A stretch of DNA of 7,655 bases from Gemmatimonadaceae bacterium (GCA_017881545.1 JADGQU010000102.1:1-7655), one strand, 5' to 3'; shown: positions 1 to 6,074, counted from the stretch's first letter. Notes: generated from the letters alone by a model not told the origin. Translations and numbers: made by a program.

Positions 1-2
1 CG

Positions 3-1274
3 CAGGACGAAGTCGCCGATTCCGTTCTGACCGAGGCCATCCTTGCGCTCGAATGCGAAGCGGGTGCCGTCGTTGTCGCGGACGAGCCGGGAGCGCCGCT
101 GGCGCTGTTGCGCGAATCGGGGTGGCTCGATCCGCTGATGCGGTCGTTCCGGCATCTGAAGCCGCCGCAATCCGTGGGGCCGTACGCCGAAACGATCCAG
201 CGGTGCCTGCCAGTCTATCTCGAATCGTACGAGGAGATGGTGGCGCGTTATCCCGCGTTCAACAACGTCAGCAAGGGCAGATCGCGCGGCGCGTGGATTT
301 TCCTTCCACTCGGGATCGCCGGCCACGCCGTTGGCGCCCTCGCATTCGGCTTTTCGGGTCCCCGCAAGTTCACGCTCCTCGACAGACACTTCGCCGACAC
401 TGTCTCACGCTATTGCGCGCAGGCGCTCGACCGCGTCAGGCTGCGTGTCGCCGCTGCGTCCGCAATCGCGGAAGCAAGTGATGCGCGGCTCATGGCGGAG
501 CATGCCAACAACGCCAAGACCGTTTTTCTCCGCGCGATGAGTCACGAGCTCCGCACGCCCCTGAACGCGATCTCCGGCTACACGGAAATCCTCGAGCTGG
601 GAATTCGCGGAGTGGTGAATCCGGAACAGATCAAGGATCTGGGACGCATCAAACGAGCAGCGTCGTATCTGCTGCGCCTGATCAACGACGTCCTTACTGT
701 CGCCAGATTCGAGGGCGCTCGGCCCCTCAACGTCATCTCGATTCCGGTTAACCCGGTGCTCGCCGAAGTCGAGGGGCTTTGTGCGCTGCAAGCGAAGGCG
801 AAAGGTCTGACGCTGACAGTCGACCAATATGTGGGCGACGTCGTCGTGGCCGCCGATGCCGAGAGACTCCAGCAGATTCTGCTCAACCTCATCACGAACG
901 CGACCAAATTCACTCTCACCGGCGGCACCGTCCGCGTCACGTGCGATGAGCACGCGGGCACCGTCCGAATCCGCGTGACCGACACCGGCGTCGGAATCCG
1001 CCCGGTCGACATCGAGCGCGTGTTCGAGGCGTTCGTCCAGATTGACAGGCACCTCACGACCGCAACGCAGCAGGGGGTCGGTCTCGGACTCTCGATCAGC
1101 AGGGAGCTTGCCCGCGCCATGCACGGTGATTTGATACTCGAGAGCACCGAGGGGGTCGGGTCTACCTTCACACTCACGCTTCCGCTTGCGTCGGAGACTA
1201 CGCCAGCGGCTCCGGTTGCGGCGTCGCATTCCGCACGGGATGATACGCCTTACCTCCCTGCACTCGCTTCCTAG
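3..1274 (+). CDS. GAF-domain sensor histidine kinase, 5' end outside window
   Basis: The frame is open from the left edge to the TAG at 1272-1274, so the N-terminus is missing; about 423 residues are visible. The first part, up to about nt 440, looks like the end of a GAF-type sensory domain, with its typical last helix (LDRHFADTVSRYCAQALDRV). A HisKA domain follows: the H-box MSHELRTPLNAI has the phospho-acceptor His at 543-545. The HATPase_c domain follows with N-box LNLITNATKFT, G1 box DTGVGI, F-box FEAFVQ and G2 box GVGLGLSI. The protein ends in a short Ala/Pro/Ser-rich tail with no receiver domain. No membrane segment is visible, so the visible part is cytosolic. In this family ATP phosphorylates the His, and the phosphate then passes to a response regulator that is not identifiable here. 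All key boxes are intact. The sensed signal is unknown. Confidence 0.93.
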   Translation, partial: QDEVADSVLTEAILALECEAGAVVVADEPGAPLALLRESGWLDPLMRSFRHLKPPQSVGPYAETIQRCLPVYLESYEEMVARYPAFNNVSKGRSRGAWIFLPLGIAGHAVGALAFGFSGPRKFTLLDRHFADTVSRYCAQALDRVRLRVAAASAIAEASDARLMAEHANNAKTVFLRAMSHELRTPLNAISGYTEILELGIRGVVNPEQIKDLGRIKRAASYLLRLINDVLTVARFEGARPLNVISIPVNPVLAEVEGLCALQAKAKGLTLTVDQYVGDVVVAADAERLQQILLNLITNATKFTLTGGTVRVTCDEHAGTVRIRVTDTGVGIRPVDIERVFEAFVQIDRHLTTATQQGVGLGLSISRELARAMHGDLILESTEGVGSTFTLTLPLASETTPAAPVAASHSARDDTPYLPALAS

Positions 1275-1310
1275 GACCTTCGGGGCGGGCGTGGCGGGCG
1301 GCTTGCATTA

Positions 1311-1339
1311 TTGACTGGACCAATCGCATCTGGTAGCAG
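1311..1339 (+). promoter_or_regulatory. possible sigma-70-type promoter before the DksA-like gene
   Basis: TTGACT at 1311-1316 (5 of 6 to the -35 consensus) is followed, after 17 nt, by TAGCAG at 1334-1339 (only 3 of 6 to the -10 consensus). It lies in the 129-nt gap after the histidine kinase and would give a leader of roughly 57 nt. The weak -10 and the lack of knowledge of this lineage's sigma factors keep this tentative. Confidence 0.25.
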
Positions 1340-1343
1340 ATGC
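1326..1343 (+). other. perfect short hairpin or palindrome upstream of the DksA-like gene
   Basis: GCATCTG (1326-1332) and CAGATGC (1337-1343) are perfect complements around a GTAG loop. A shorter alternative pairing, CTGGT (1330-1334) with ACCAG (1344-1348), excludes the first. No T-tract follows, so it is not a standard terminator. It overlaps the putative -10, so it could be an operator or a leader hairpin. Chance is also possible for arms this short. Confidence 0.4.
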
Positions 1344-1403
1344 ACCAGCTTGCGGGCGCAGTCGGCGCCACAACTACAGCGGACAGATAAGGGAAAAAAG
1401 GTC

Positions 1404-1772
1404 ATGTCACTCTCAGCATCGCAGCGCAAGCATATCGAGCGGCGCCTGTTGGAGGAGCGCTCACGGGCGCAACGCACGCTCAGCCGGTCCGTCGACGAGC
1501 AGGCCGATGGAGATGAGCAGGATCGCTCCGGCGACCTGACGTCAATGCCGCTACACATGGCGGATCGCGGCACCGACACGATGCAGCAGGAGCTCGAAGC
1601 ATCAAACGCTACTCGCGTCTCACGCGAGCTCGCTGAGATCGCTGCCGCGCTCGAGCGACTCTACCAGACCCCCGACAAATTCGGCATCTGCGAGGATACG
1701 AGCAAAGAGATCCCGTTTGCCCGATTGGACATTATCCCGTGGGCTCGCACCTGCGAAGATCCAGAAAAATGA
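1404..1772 (+). CDS. TraR/DksA-family protein with a two-cysteine (degenerate) zinc finger
   Basis: A 122-residue protein. The ATG at 1404 is chosen because a purine-rich site (AAGGGAAAAAAGG, 1389-1401) precedes it and the family starts with such a helix. Residues 1-35 are a charged helix. The acidic stretch and the segment DLTSMPLHMADRGTDTMQQELE (split about residues 44-65) resemble the coiled-coil and tip region of TraR/DksA proteins, which bind the RNA polymerase secondary channel. The C-terminus, FGICEDTSKEIPFARLD then PWARTCEDPEK, is the DksA zinc-finger region. However, the usual C-x2-C...C-x2-C reads C96-x2-T99...C117-x2-P120. Two ligands are therefore gone and normal Zn binding is unlikely. 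Pseudomonas aeruginosa DksA2 is a known DksA paralogue that lacks the four-Cys site and works without Zn. The family assignment is firm; actual DksA activity is inferred. Confidence 0.85.
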   Translation: MSLSASQRKHIERRLLEERSRAQRTLSRSVDEQADGDEQDRSGDLTSMPLHMADRGTDTMQQELEASNATRVSRELAEIAAALERLYQTPDKFGICEDTSKEIPFARLDIIPWARTCEDPEK

Positions 1773-1797
1773 CGTCTACAATTCAACAGGAAGGTCC

Positions 1798-2007
1798 ATG
1801 AGCGATACCAGCAAAAGGACGCACGCCAAGCCTCACCCGGCGAGCCAGCCCCGGACACCGAGCGAGATTGCCGACGAAGCGGCGACCGGCAAGCCGGAAC
1901 TGGAAATCGTCGCGCAAGAGGCTGAACACGCGAGCGCGGAGGCGAAGGCACAGGCAAAGCAATCGCCCCCGGACATCATCTCCAAGAAACAGAGAAAGCG
2001 TCTGTAG
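1798..2007 (+). CDS. small hydrophilic protein of unknown function
   Basis: A 69-residue reading frame with ATG at 1798, preceded by a good ribosome-binding site (CAGGAAGG, 1787-1794). It starts 25 nt after the stop of the DksA-like gene, so the two are probably co-transcribed. The product is highly charged and rich in Ala, Lys, Glu and Pro, with no Cys, signal peptide or membrane segment. The middle (PSEIADEAATGKPELEIVAQ and the following Ala/Glu-rich stretch) could be helical, and the end is basic (SKKQRKRL). I recognise no family. A small nucleic-acid-associated or disordered stress protein is possible but unproven. The stop lies 8 nt from the stop of the convergent DinB-like gene. Confidence 0.6.
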   Translation: MSDTSKRTHAKPHPASQPRTPSEIADEAATGKPELEIVAQEAEHASAEAKAQAKQSPPDIISKKQRKRL

Positions 2008-2015
2008 CTGCTCGC

Positions 2016-2552
2016 TTACATCGCCGGCTTTTTGGCAGTCGGCGGCAACATCGCGTTCAGGCGAAGGTAGTTCGCGTACTGGCTGTAGTGGTCGGCCCAG
2101 TCACCGGTGGTCAGGGTCATGACGGCTGCCCGAGACATCGTGCGACCGCCGAAGAAGGGAAGCGCTTCGCCGAGCTTTGCGTCGTTCACCGACGCCAGCG
2201 CCTGGTCGCAGAACGCGAACGTCTCCTTAAGCCGCGCCACCAGTGCGTCCTTGCCATCCGTCGCTGCCACCTTGGTGCGCGTCGGTGCCTTCATCGCGCC
2301 GATGGTCCCACAGAGATAGTCATTGCCCTGCGCGAGATGGGCGGCAATGTCACCCACGCTCATCTGCGCCGGTGTCGGCTTGTATGAGAATTTGTCGGCC
2401 GGAAATTCTTCTGCCGCCGCCATCAGGTTCTTGGCGGACTCCTTGGCGTAGTCACGAAATGCGTCCGCAACCGGATTGGCCTGTGCGGTGGTCACTCGTG
2501 GCAGCAGCGCCAGCGTAGCGGCGAGAGCTGCGGAGATGATGCGGGCCTGCAT
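2016..2552 (-). CDS. exported DinB-fold (YfiT-like four-helix) protein
   Basis: A 178-residue protein. The ATG at 2552 is preferred over upstream in-frame codons because it puts a clean signal peptide at the N-terminus (MQARIISAALAATLALL, with cleavage near TTA-QA at about residue 23). A GGAG-like site lies just upstream of this ATG. The body reads as a DinB-fold helix bundle: helix 1 FRDYAKESAKNLMAAAEEFP, the typical DKFSYKPTPAQMSVGDIAAHLAQ, and a last helix DWADHYSQYANYLRLNAMLPP. Family members bind a divalent metal through three His. Here His72 and His155 are visible, while the place four residues before His155 is Asp151, so the metal site may be altered. DinB-fold enzymes include thiol-dependent transferases, but many exported ones have no known reaction. 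No partner gene is obvious. The convergent neighbour ends 8 nt away and no clear terminator separates the two. Confidence 0.85.
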   Translation of the reverse strand: MQARIISAALAATLALLPRVTTAQANPVADAFRDYAKESAKNLMAAAEEFPADKFSYKPTPAQMSVGDIAAHLAQGNDYLCGTIGAMKAPTRTKVAATDGKDALVARLKETFAFCDQALASVNDAKLGEALPFFGGRTMSRAAVMTLTTGDWADHYSQYANYLRLNAMLPPTAKKPAM

Positions 2553-2668
2553 GCGGTGCTCCAGTGAGGGGGGACCCCAATTCTGGGGGGCGGGGCGAGG
2601 CATGTCCAGAATCAATCGAGCCCTCGTTTTAGCAACATGCTGATAACTACCTGCGTCTTTGACCATAA
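2553..2668 (-). other. upstream region of the DinB-like gene, no gene
   Basis: No coding signal is visible. Near the start codon, the minus strand holds a short GC hairpin (CCCCA and TGGGG around a 4-nt loop at about 2576-2589) inside a run-rich G/C stretch. At 2640-2654, CTGATAACTACCTGC is a diverged direct copy (13 of 15) of the 2670-2684 segment that begins the neighbouring inverted repeat. I see no convincing promoter. Confidence 0.4.
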
Positions 2669-2859
2669 ACTGAAAACTACCCGCCGCCCGCCTCCCGCTG
2701 CCCGCCGTCCGCTGCCTGCTGCCAACGCCGGGACCGTTCGGTGTGGCGTTAGCGCAAAGGCAGTTGCTTGTGCCCCGACCCGCGGTAGTGCTGTCATGAC
2801 GTTTGCAGCAGGTAGCGGTCAGCGTTAAGCGGGCGGCAGGCGGCAGCGTAGTTTTCAGT
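2669..2859. repeat. imperfect long inverted repeat with heptamer tracts
   Basis: The outer ends are a perfect 12-bp inverted pair: ACTGAAAACTAC at 2669-2680 and its complement at 2848-2859. Inside the left arm the sequence runs in exact 7-nt steps from 2680 to 2721: CCCGCCG, CCCGCCT, CCCGCTG, CCCGCCG, TCCGCTG, CCTGCTG. The right arm, read on the minus strand, has related steps (for example GCCTGCC, GCCCGCT, ACCTGCT). Both arms end in a CTGCTG-plus-AACG motif (2716-2727, and 2800-2812 on the minus strand), with about 72 nt of unique sequence between them. On the minus strand, 2680-2703 has four GGG runs each separated by 4 nt, a G-quadruplex pattern. The element sits 15 nt beyond the kinase stop codon and could act as a transcript end or mRNA-stabilising fold, or be a REP/MITE-like element. 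It has no transposase and no clear target duplication. Confidence 0.7.
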
Positions 2860-2874
2860 TGCAGTTGAAATATC

Positions 2875-4542
2875 TTATCGCTGCAGGATCGTCAGCAGGG
2901 ATGGGCTCTCGACGCCAAGCGGAGAGACTGAGGACGAAGTCGCTGCCGGCTGCTCGGCGGGACGGTGCGCCGCCCACCAGTCCCTGGCCTGCTCCTCGCC
3001 CCACGCGTCTGCGGGAATCCAGTCGAGAGCGTCGGCAAGCTGCGCCGCGCTCTGCGGCCGGTCTGTCGGAGACTTGGCGAGGCATTTCAGTATCAGGCGC
3101 TCCAGCTCGGGGGATATCGTCTGTTCGGTCCGCTCCGACGGAGGAACAGGCTCGGTCTGCAAATGCTTGGCGATCATCTGAAAAGCCTTCTCGGCCTCGA
3201 ATACCAGCTGGCCGGTGACGAGATAATAGGCGACACAACCGAGCGCGTAGATGTCAGCGCGTCCATCCACCGCCTCGCCGAGCGCCATCTCGGGCGCCAT
3301 GTAGGCCGGCGTGCCGAGCGCCATCTGGCCGGGAATCGTCGCCATCGAAGTTTCGACGCTCACATTCGAGACCTCCTTTACCAGACCGAAGTCGAGCACC
3401 TTCACGAAATCGTGGCGAAGTCCGACTGTCCCAAGATGGATGTTCGCCGGCTTGATATCCCGGTGCACAAGGCCGAGACTGTGCGCCTCCTCGAGGGAAT
3501 CGCAAACCTGCCGCAGGATGTGGATCACACGGCCGGCGGGTAGCGGGCCATTTTGGCGAACAAGAGTCTCGAGATCCATGCCGTCGAGGAATTCCATCAC
3601 CAGGTAAAGCGTCCCGTCTTCCGTCACTCCGAAATCGTAGAGCTCCACGGTGTGTTGCGATCGCAAATTCGCCGCGGCTTCTGCCTCGCGCCGAAACCGC
3701 GTGACCGCGAGCTTCGCCGCCTCTTCGTCCACCGCGCCGAGCATCTCGGTGCGTATCAGCTTTATCGCAGCCGGGCGGGCGAGCATGCGATGCGTGGCCT
3801 TGTATACCTCGCCCATTCCCCCACGCCCAAGCAGCTCTCCGAGCTGATAACTCCCCATCGCGCGAGCCTTGGTGACCTGCTGGCCGAGTCTCGTCACGAC
3901 GCCGGCGATCACCACTGCCGCGCCCACGAGTATGAAATCCGGATAGTGCATGAGCAGTACTCGGGTCCAGGGCCCGAAATCCGAGTGGCCTTGTGCTCTC
4001 GAGATCAACATGGCGATCGGATTCATTGATGCCGCGATAAACCCGGCCACCAGCATCTTCATTCGCGTAGTGGGGATGATTGCGGCGAACATCAGCACGA
4101 CAGCCCCGACCCAGGAGATCTCGGGCAAAATCATTCCGCCCGCCGTCGACACTCCACCAAGGTGGAACACGAGGGCGAGGGAGAACGCCGTAGCAATCAT
4201 GTACATCAGGCCAAGATCGAGCACGAACCTGGGGTCCCGGTCGCCGGTTCGGCTGTAACCGAAAAGCCCGAGCGACAGAACCACGCTCCCCAACCCGATC
4301 AAATCACCGACGTCGAGTTGCAGCCAACGCTGGCTCTCGGGGTGGATCGCGTGCTCAGCGAGATGGCCGAGCGCGATACCCACCACCCAGAGCACGGCGA
4401 ACAGCAGCGACATGACTCCAAGGCGGAGCGAGGCCGCTCTGAGCAGGTCGTCGGGGAGATCGCGGGTGCGCCCGTGCGAGCGCTTAAGATCCGCCGGCGT
4501 GGAGGATCCGGGAGGCGGTCCTATCAGGCCAGGCTTCGACAT
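2875..4542 (-). CDS. membrane-anchored Hanks-type Ser/Thr protein kinase with N-terminal six-helix membrane domain
   Basis: A 555-residue protein. The ATG at 4542 is chosen because it overlaps the stop of the upstream lipoprotein gene (TGATG). A longer in-frame start exists but would run through that gene. About residues 41-217 contain six hydrophobic segments (roughly 41-65, 80-98, 107-127, 137-156, 161-180, 198-217). A short basic linker leads to the kinase domain from about 230: glycine loop LGRGGMGEVYKA (238-249), ATP-anchoring Lys261 (AAIKLI), helix-C Glu286, catalytic loop HRDIKPANI (360-368, Asp362), DFG (384-386), activation segment with GTPAYMAPE (APE 416-418), and Asp430. All catalytic residues are present, so it should be active. 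It phosphorylates Ser/Thr of unknown targets on the cytosolic side. No PASTA or other extracellular sensor domain follows the kinase. The order (membrane first, kinase last) is the reverse of PknB-type kinases. The tail from about 510 is Ala/Pro/Ser-rich. Confidence 0.95.
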   Translation of the reverse strand: MSKPGLIGPPPGSSTPADLKRSHGRTRDLPDDLLRAASLRLGVMSLLFAVLWVVGIALGHLAEHAIHPESQRWLQLDVGDLIGLGSVVLSLGLFGYSRTGDRDPRFVLDLGLMYMIATAFSLALVFHLGGVSTAGGMILPEISWVGAVVLMFAAIIPTTRMKMLVAGFIAASMNPIAMLISRAQGHSDFGPWTRVLLMHYPDFILVGAAVVIAGVVTRLGQQVTKARAMGSYQLGELLGRGGMGEVYKATHRMLARPAAIKLIRTEMLGAVDEEAAKLAVTRFRREAEAAANLRSQHTVELYDFGVTEDGTLYLVMEFLDGMDLETLVRQNGPLPAGRVIHILRQVCDSLEEAHSLGLVHRDIKPANIHLGTVGLRHDFVKVLDFGLVKEVSNVSVETSMATIPGQMALGTPAYMAPEMALGEAVDGRADIYALGCVAYYLVTGQLVFEAEKAFQMIAKHLQTEPVPPSERTEQTISPELERLILKCLAKSPTDRPQSAAQLADALDWIPADAWGEEQARDWWAAHRPAEQPAATSSSVSPLGVESPSLLTILQR

Positions 4543-5105
4543 CAGGGTTGGGGTGCGCCCGCGGTGAGAGCCAGAGTCAATCGCTCTGCCTGGGTCGCGT
4601 TGTCGGTCAGGAAAACGGCGGCGAGATTTGCGGAGCGCACGAACGTGGGTGAGAAGAAAGGCCACGGATTCGGCGCGCCTCGAGGAGCTGCCACAAGCGT
4701 GTCCATTCTCGCGACATCAGCTGAAACGGCCGACTCACTCGGATAGATGAATACTTCCAGGCGCGATCGTCCGAGCATATACACGGCGGGAACTACACTG
4801 AACCCTGCGCGATGTGGCGCCTCACCACTAACGCGCTTGACGACGAAACCCGATTGCCCGAGCCGCTTTTCGACACTGCAGAGCGCCCATTTGCCGGTGC
4901 GAGGGCAGCCGACCGTGGTCGGCGTGGTGCGCGTTCCGACCGGGGGCGCGGATTCGCCCACAACGCCCGACTTGCCGGCGGTTGAAGTGGTCACGCTCGA
5001 CGTTGTCGGGGTAGACGAGGCCGATCCGCCGCTCTCGGACGCGGAACGCGTGCATGCCGCGATCGTCGCTGAGATCAACACTGCCAGGACCGGGACCGTT
5101 CTCAT
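4542..5105 (-). CDS. predicted lipoprotein, translationally coupled to the kinase gene
   Basis: A 187-residue protein. The ATG at 5105 gives a lipoprotein signal peptide: MRTVP, a hydrophobic core, and the lipobox IAAC with Cys18 as lipidation site. Upstream in-frame TTG codons would bury this signal. Residues 19-65 are a Ser/Thr/Gly/Pro linker, followed by a compact domain of about 120 residues with Cys67 and Cys76 (a possible disulfide) and alternating hydrophobic segments (GFVVKRV, LEVFIYPS, LAAVFLTDN). I recognise no family. Its TGA shares an A with the ATG of the kinase gene, so the two are very probably one operon with coupled translation. A role as an envelope partner or sensor for the kinase is inferred from this linkage only. 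No strong ribosome-binding site is visible before the start. Confidence 0.8.
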   Translation of the reverse strand: MRTVPVLAVLISATIAACTRSASESGGSASSTPTTSSVTTSTAGKSGVVGESAPPVGTRTTPTTVGCPRTGKWALCSVEKRLGQSGFVVKRVSGEAPHRAGFSVVPAVYMLGRSRLEVFIYPSESAVSADVARMDTLVAAPRGAPNPWPFFSPTFVRSANLAAVFLTDNATQAERLTLALTAGAPQP

Positions 5106-5157
5106 CGTTTTCAAAGATAGACCCGGCGCTCGGGTACCGCGATTGGCGATACCAGAC

Positions 5158-5194
5158 AAAAAAAGGGGAAGGGCATTGAGCCCTTCCCCTTTTT
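5158..5194. terminator. bidirectional rho-independent terminator
   Basis: A perfect 15-bp inverted repeat (5160-5174 with 5180-5194) closes a 5-nt ATTGA loop. The core is GGGGAAGGGC with its complement. Read on the minus strand it is followed by seven T (complement of 5158-5164), which fits termination of the gene that ends at 5229. Read on the plus strand there are five T. It also insulates the lipoprotein-kinase unit, which starts about 53 nt beyond; the promoter of that unit must lie in or near that short gap. Confidence 0.92.
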
Positions 5195-5228
5195 CTGCTA
5201 AGTGGCTCGGACTTCGAGCCGACCAGCT

Positions 5229-5771
5229 TTAGAACATGATTCCGAACGTGACCGGCACGAACTCCATCGAACCCGTGTCCGTCTTGACGTGGTTGTAACG
5301 CGCTTCGACGAACGCATGGAATACCGACAGCGGCAGGTTCAGGCCAGCGCCGGCGTTCCAACCAAATTTGTTCGAAGTGGGGCTGCTGGTCGCGCCAGGA
5401 GCCGAGACCTGCGACATGTAGAGTCCAGCGCCGCCGATCAGGTAAGGCGAGATCACCACACTCGGCAGGCGCCACACGACGTTACCAGTCGCGCTGACGA
5501 CGCGGAGCTTGCCCGCGATACCTGCCTTCGCTCCAAACTGGTTGTACGCGCCATCGATGCGCAGGCCAATCGGAATGAGGGGCACGTTAATGCCCAATGC
5601 GACGGTACCGTTGTAACCCATTTCTGCGCCGTCCTTCAGGGTGCTCATGGGCTGCGTTGCGCCGCCGGCGATTCCCAGGCTGAACGGCTTCAGGCCGAGC
5701 TGAGCATGCGAAACACTCGGAACGGCAACGAGGGCGATCGTGGCGATCGCGAGGAACAGTAAACGCTTCAA
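5229..5771 (-). CDS. small exported protein, probable outer-membrane beta-barrel
   Basis: A 180-residue protein starting with TTG at 5771. This start is well supported: the signal peptide MKRLLFLAIATIALVAVPSVSHA-Q begins exactly there, and an ideal AAGGAG site lies 5 nt upstream. The mature part (about 157 residues) shows amphipathic beta-strands separated by Gly/Asn/Ser turns (SLGIAGGATQP, NGTVALGINVPL, LRIDGAYNQFG, SPYLIGGAGLYM, GWNAGAGLNLPL, HAFVEARYNHV, FVPVTFGIMF). It ends in Phe, the usual C-terminal barrel signal. This fits an OmpA-membrane-domain/OmpW-like eight-strand barrel of the 'outer membrane beta-barrel protein' type. No specific substrate can be named. It forms its own transcription unit with the terminator at 5158-5194, divergent from the gene at 6075. 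Confidence 0.85.
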   Translation of the reverse strand: MKRLLFLAIATIALVAVPSVSHAQLGLKPFSLGIAGGATQPMSTLKDGAEMGYNGTVALGINVPLIPIGLRIDGAYNQFGAKAGIAGKLRVVSATGNVVWRLPSVVISPYLIGGAGLYMSQVSAPGATSSPTSNKFGWNAGAGLNLPLSVFHAFVEARYNHVKTDTGSMEFVPVTFGIMF

Positions 5772-5776
5772 AGCTT

Positions 5777-5782
5777 CTCCTT
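5777..5782 (-). promoter_or_regulatory. Shine-Dalgarno site that fixes a TTG start
   Basis: On the minus strand AAGGAG lies 5 nt before the TTG at 5771-5769. This, together with the signal peptide that starts at this codon, decides the start despite the rare codon. Confidence 0.85.
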
Positions 5783-5984
5783 GTTCAAGAATGCGCCCGA
5801 ACCGCGCCGGTCATGGCTTGGTTGGACGCTGATCTGGTTACGTGAAGGTTATTGCGCCTTGCGACGGCCTAAGGCTGCTACGGCTGAGCGCTTTCAACCC
5901 TCTCCGTCCAAACGACGAGTCAGTCATTGGCCAGTAACGAATGTGAGGGGGCCAAAACTGGCCCTCTCGATAGCGTAGCGGATT

Positions 5985-5993
5985 TGTGATACT
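5985..5993 (+). promoter_or_regulatory. possible extended -10 promoter element
   Basis: TG-T-GATACT matches the extended -10 pattern (TG, one base, then 4 of 6 to TATAAT). It would start transcription near 6000 and leave a leader of about 75 nt before the barrel-protein gene. The -35 position (about 5965-5970) is poor and falls in the hairpin arm. Tentative. Confidence 0.25.
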
Positions 5994-6074
5994 CGGCCGC
6001 AACGATCGTCAGGAATTCGAGATCCGTAATGGATCGAACCGTCCGAACCATTCAACTCATTCCCCCCTACCATC

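Larger units (their letters stand above)
5772..6074. other. divergent intergenic region between two barrel-protein genes
   Basis: These 303 nt hold no gene I can support. They must contain promoters for both divergent genes. The clearest structure is a hairpin at 5945-5968: GAGGGGGCCA and TGGCCCTCTC pair over 10 bp (one G-T) around AAAC, without a T-tract. For the plus gene, TGTGATACT at 5985-5993 resembles an extended -10 element but has no convincing -35. For the minus gene I see no clear promoter. The last 30 nt before the ATG at 6075 are C/T/A-rich with no Shine-Dalgarno site. Confidence 0.5.

Noticed and set aside
405..1229. Long minus-strand frame (274 codons) opposite the histidine kinase
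   Set aside because: It is Arg/Asp-rich, typical of an antisense shadow of GC-rich coding sequence, and the plus strand encodes a complete set of histidine-kinase motifs.
1281..1303. G-rich stretch after the histidine kinase as a quadruplex or terminator
   Set aside because: Only three GGG-or-longer runs, no stem and no T-tract; ordinary GC-rich spacer.
2680..2721. CRISPR array or coding tandem repeat
   Set aside because: Units are 7 nt with no spacers, and no supported reading frame crosses them.
4543..4665. N-terminal extension of 41 residues on the Ser/Thr kinase
   Set aside because: It lies fully inside the lipoprotein gene in another frame, is Arg-rich, and the TGATG junction gives a better start.
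4162..4746. Plus-strand frame (194 codons) opposite the start of the kinase and end of the lipoprotein genes
   Set aside because: It spans the junction of two well-supported minus-strand genes and has no domain, signal or ribosome-binding site of its own.
4828..5475. Minus-strand frame (215 codons) bridging the lipoprotein and barrel genes
   Set aside because: It runs through the strong terminator at 5158-5194 and is out of frame with both supported genes; the Arg/Gly/His-rich product looks like a shadow.
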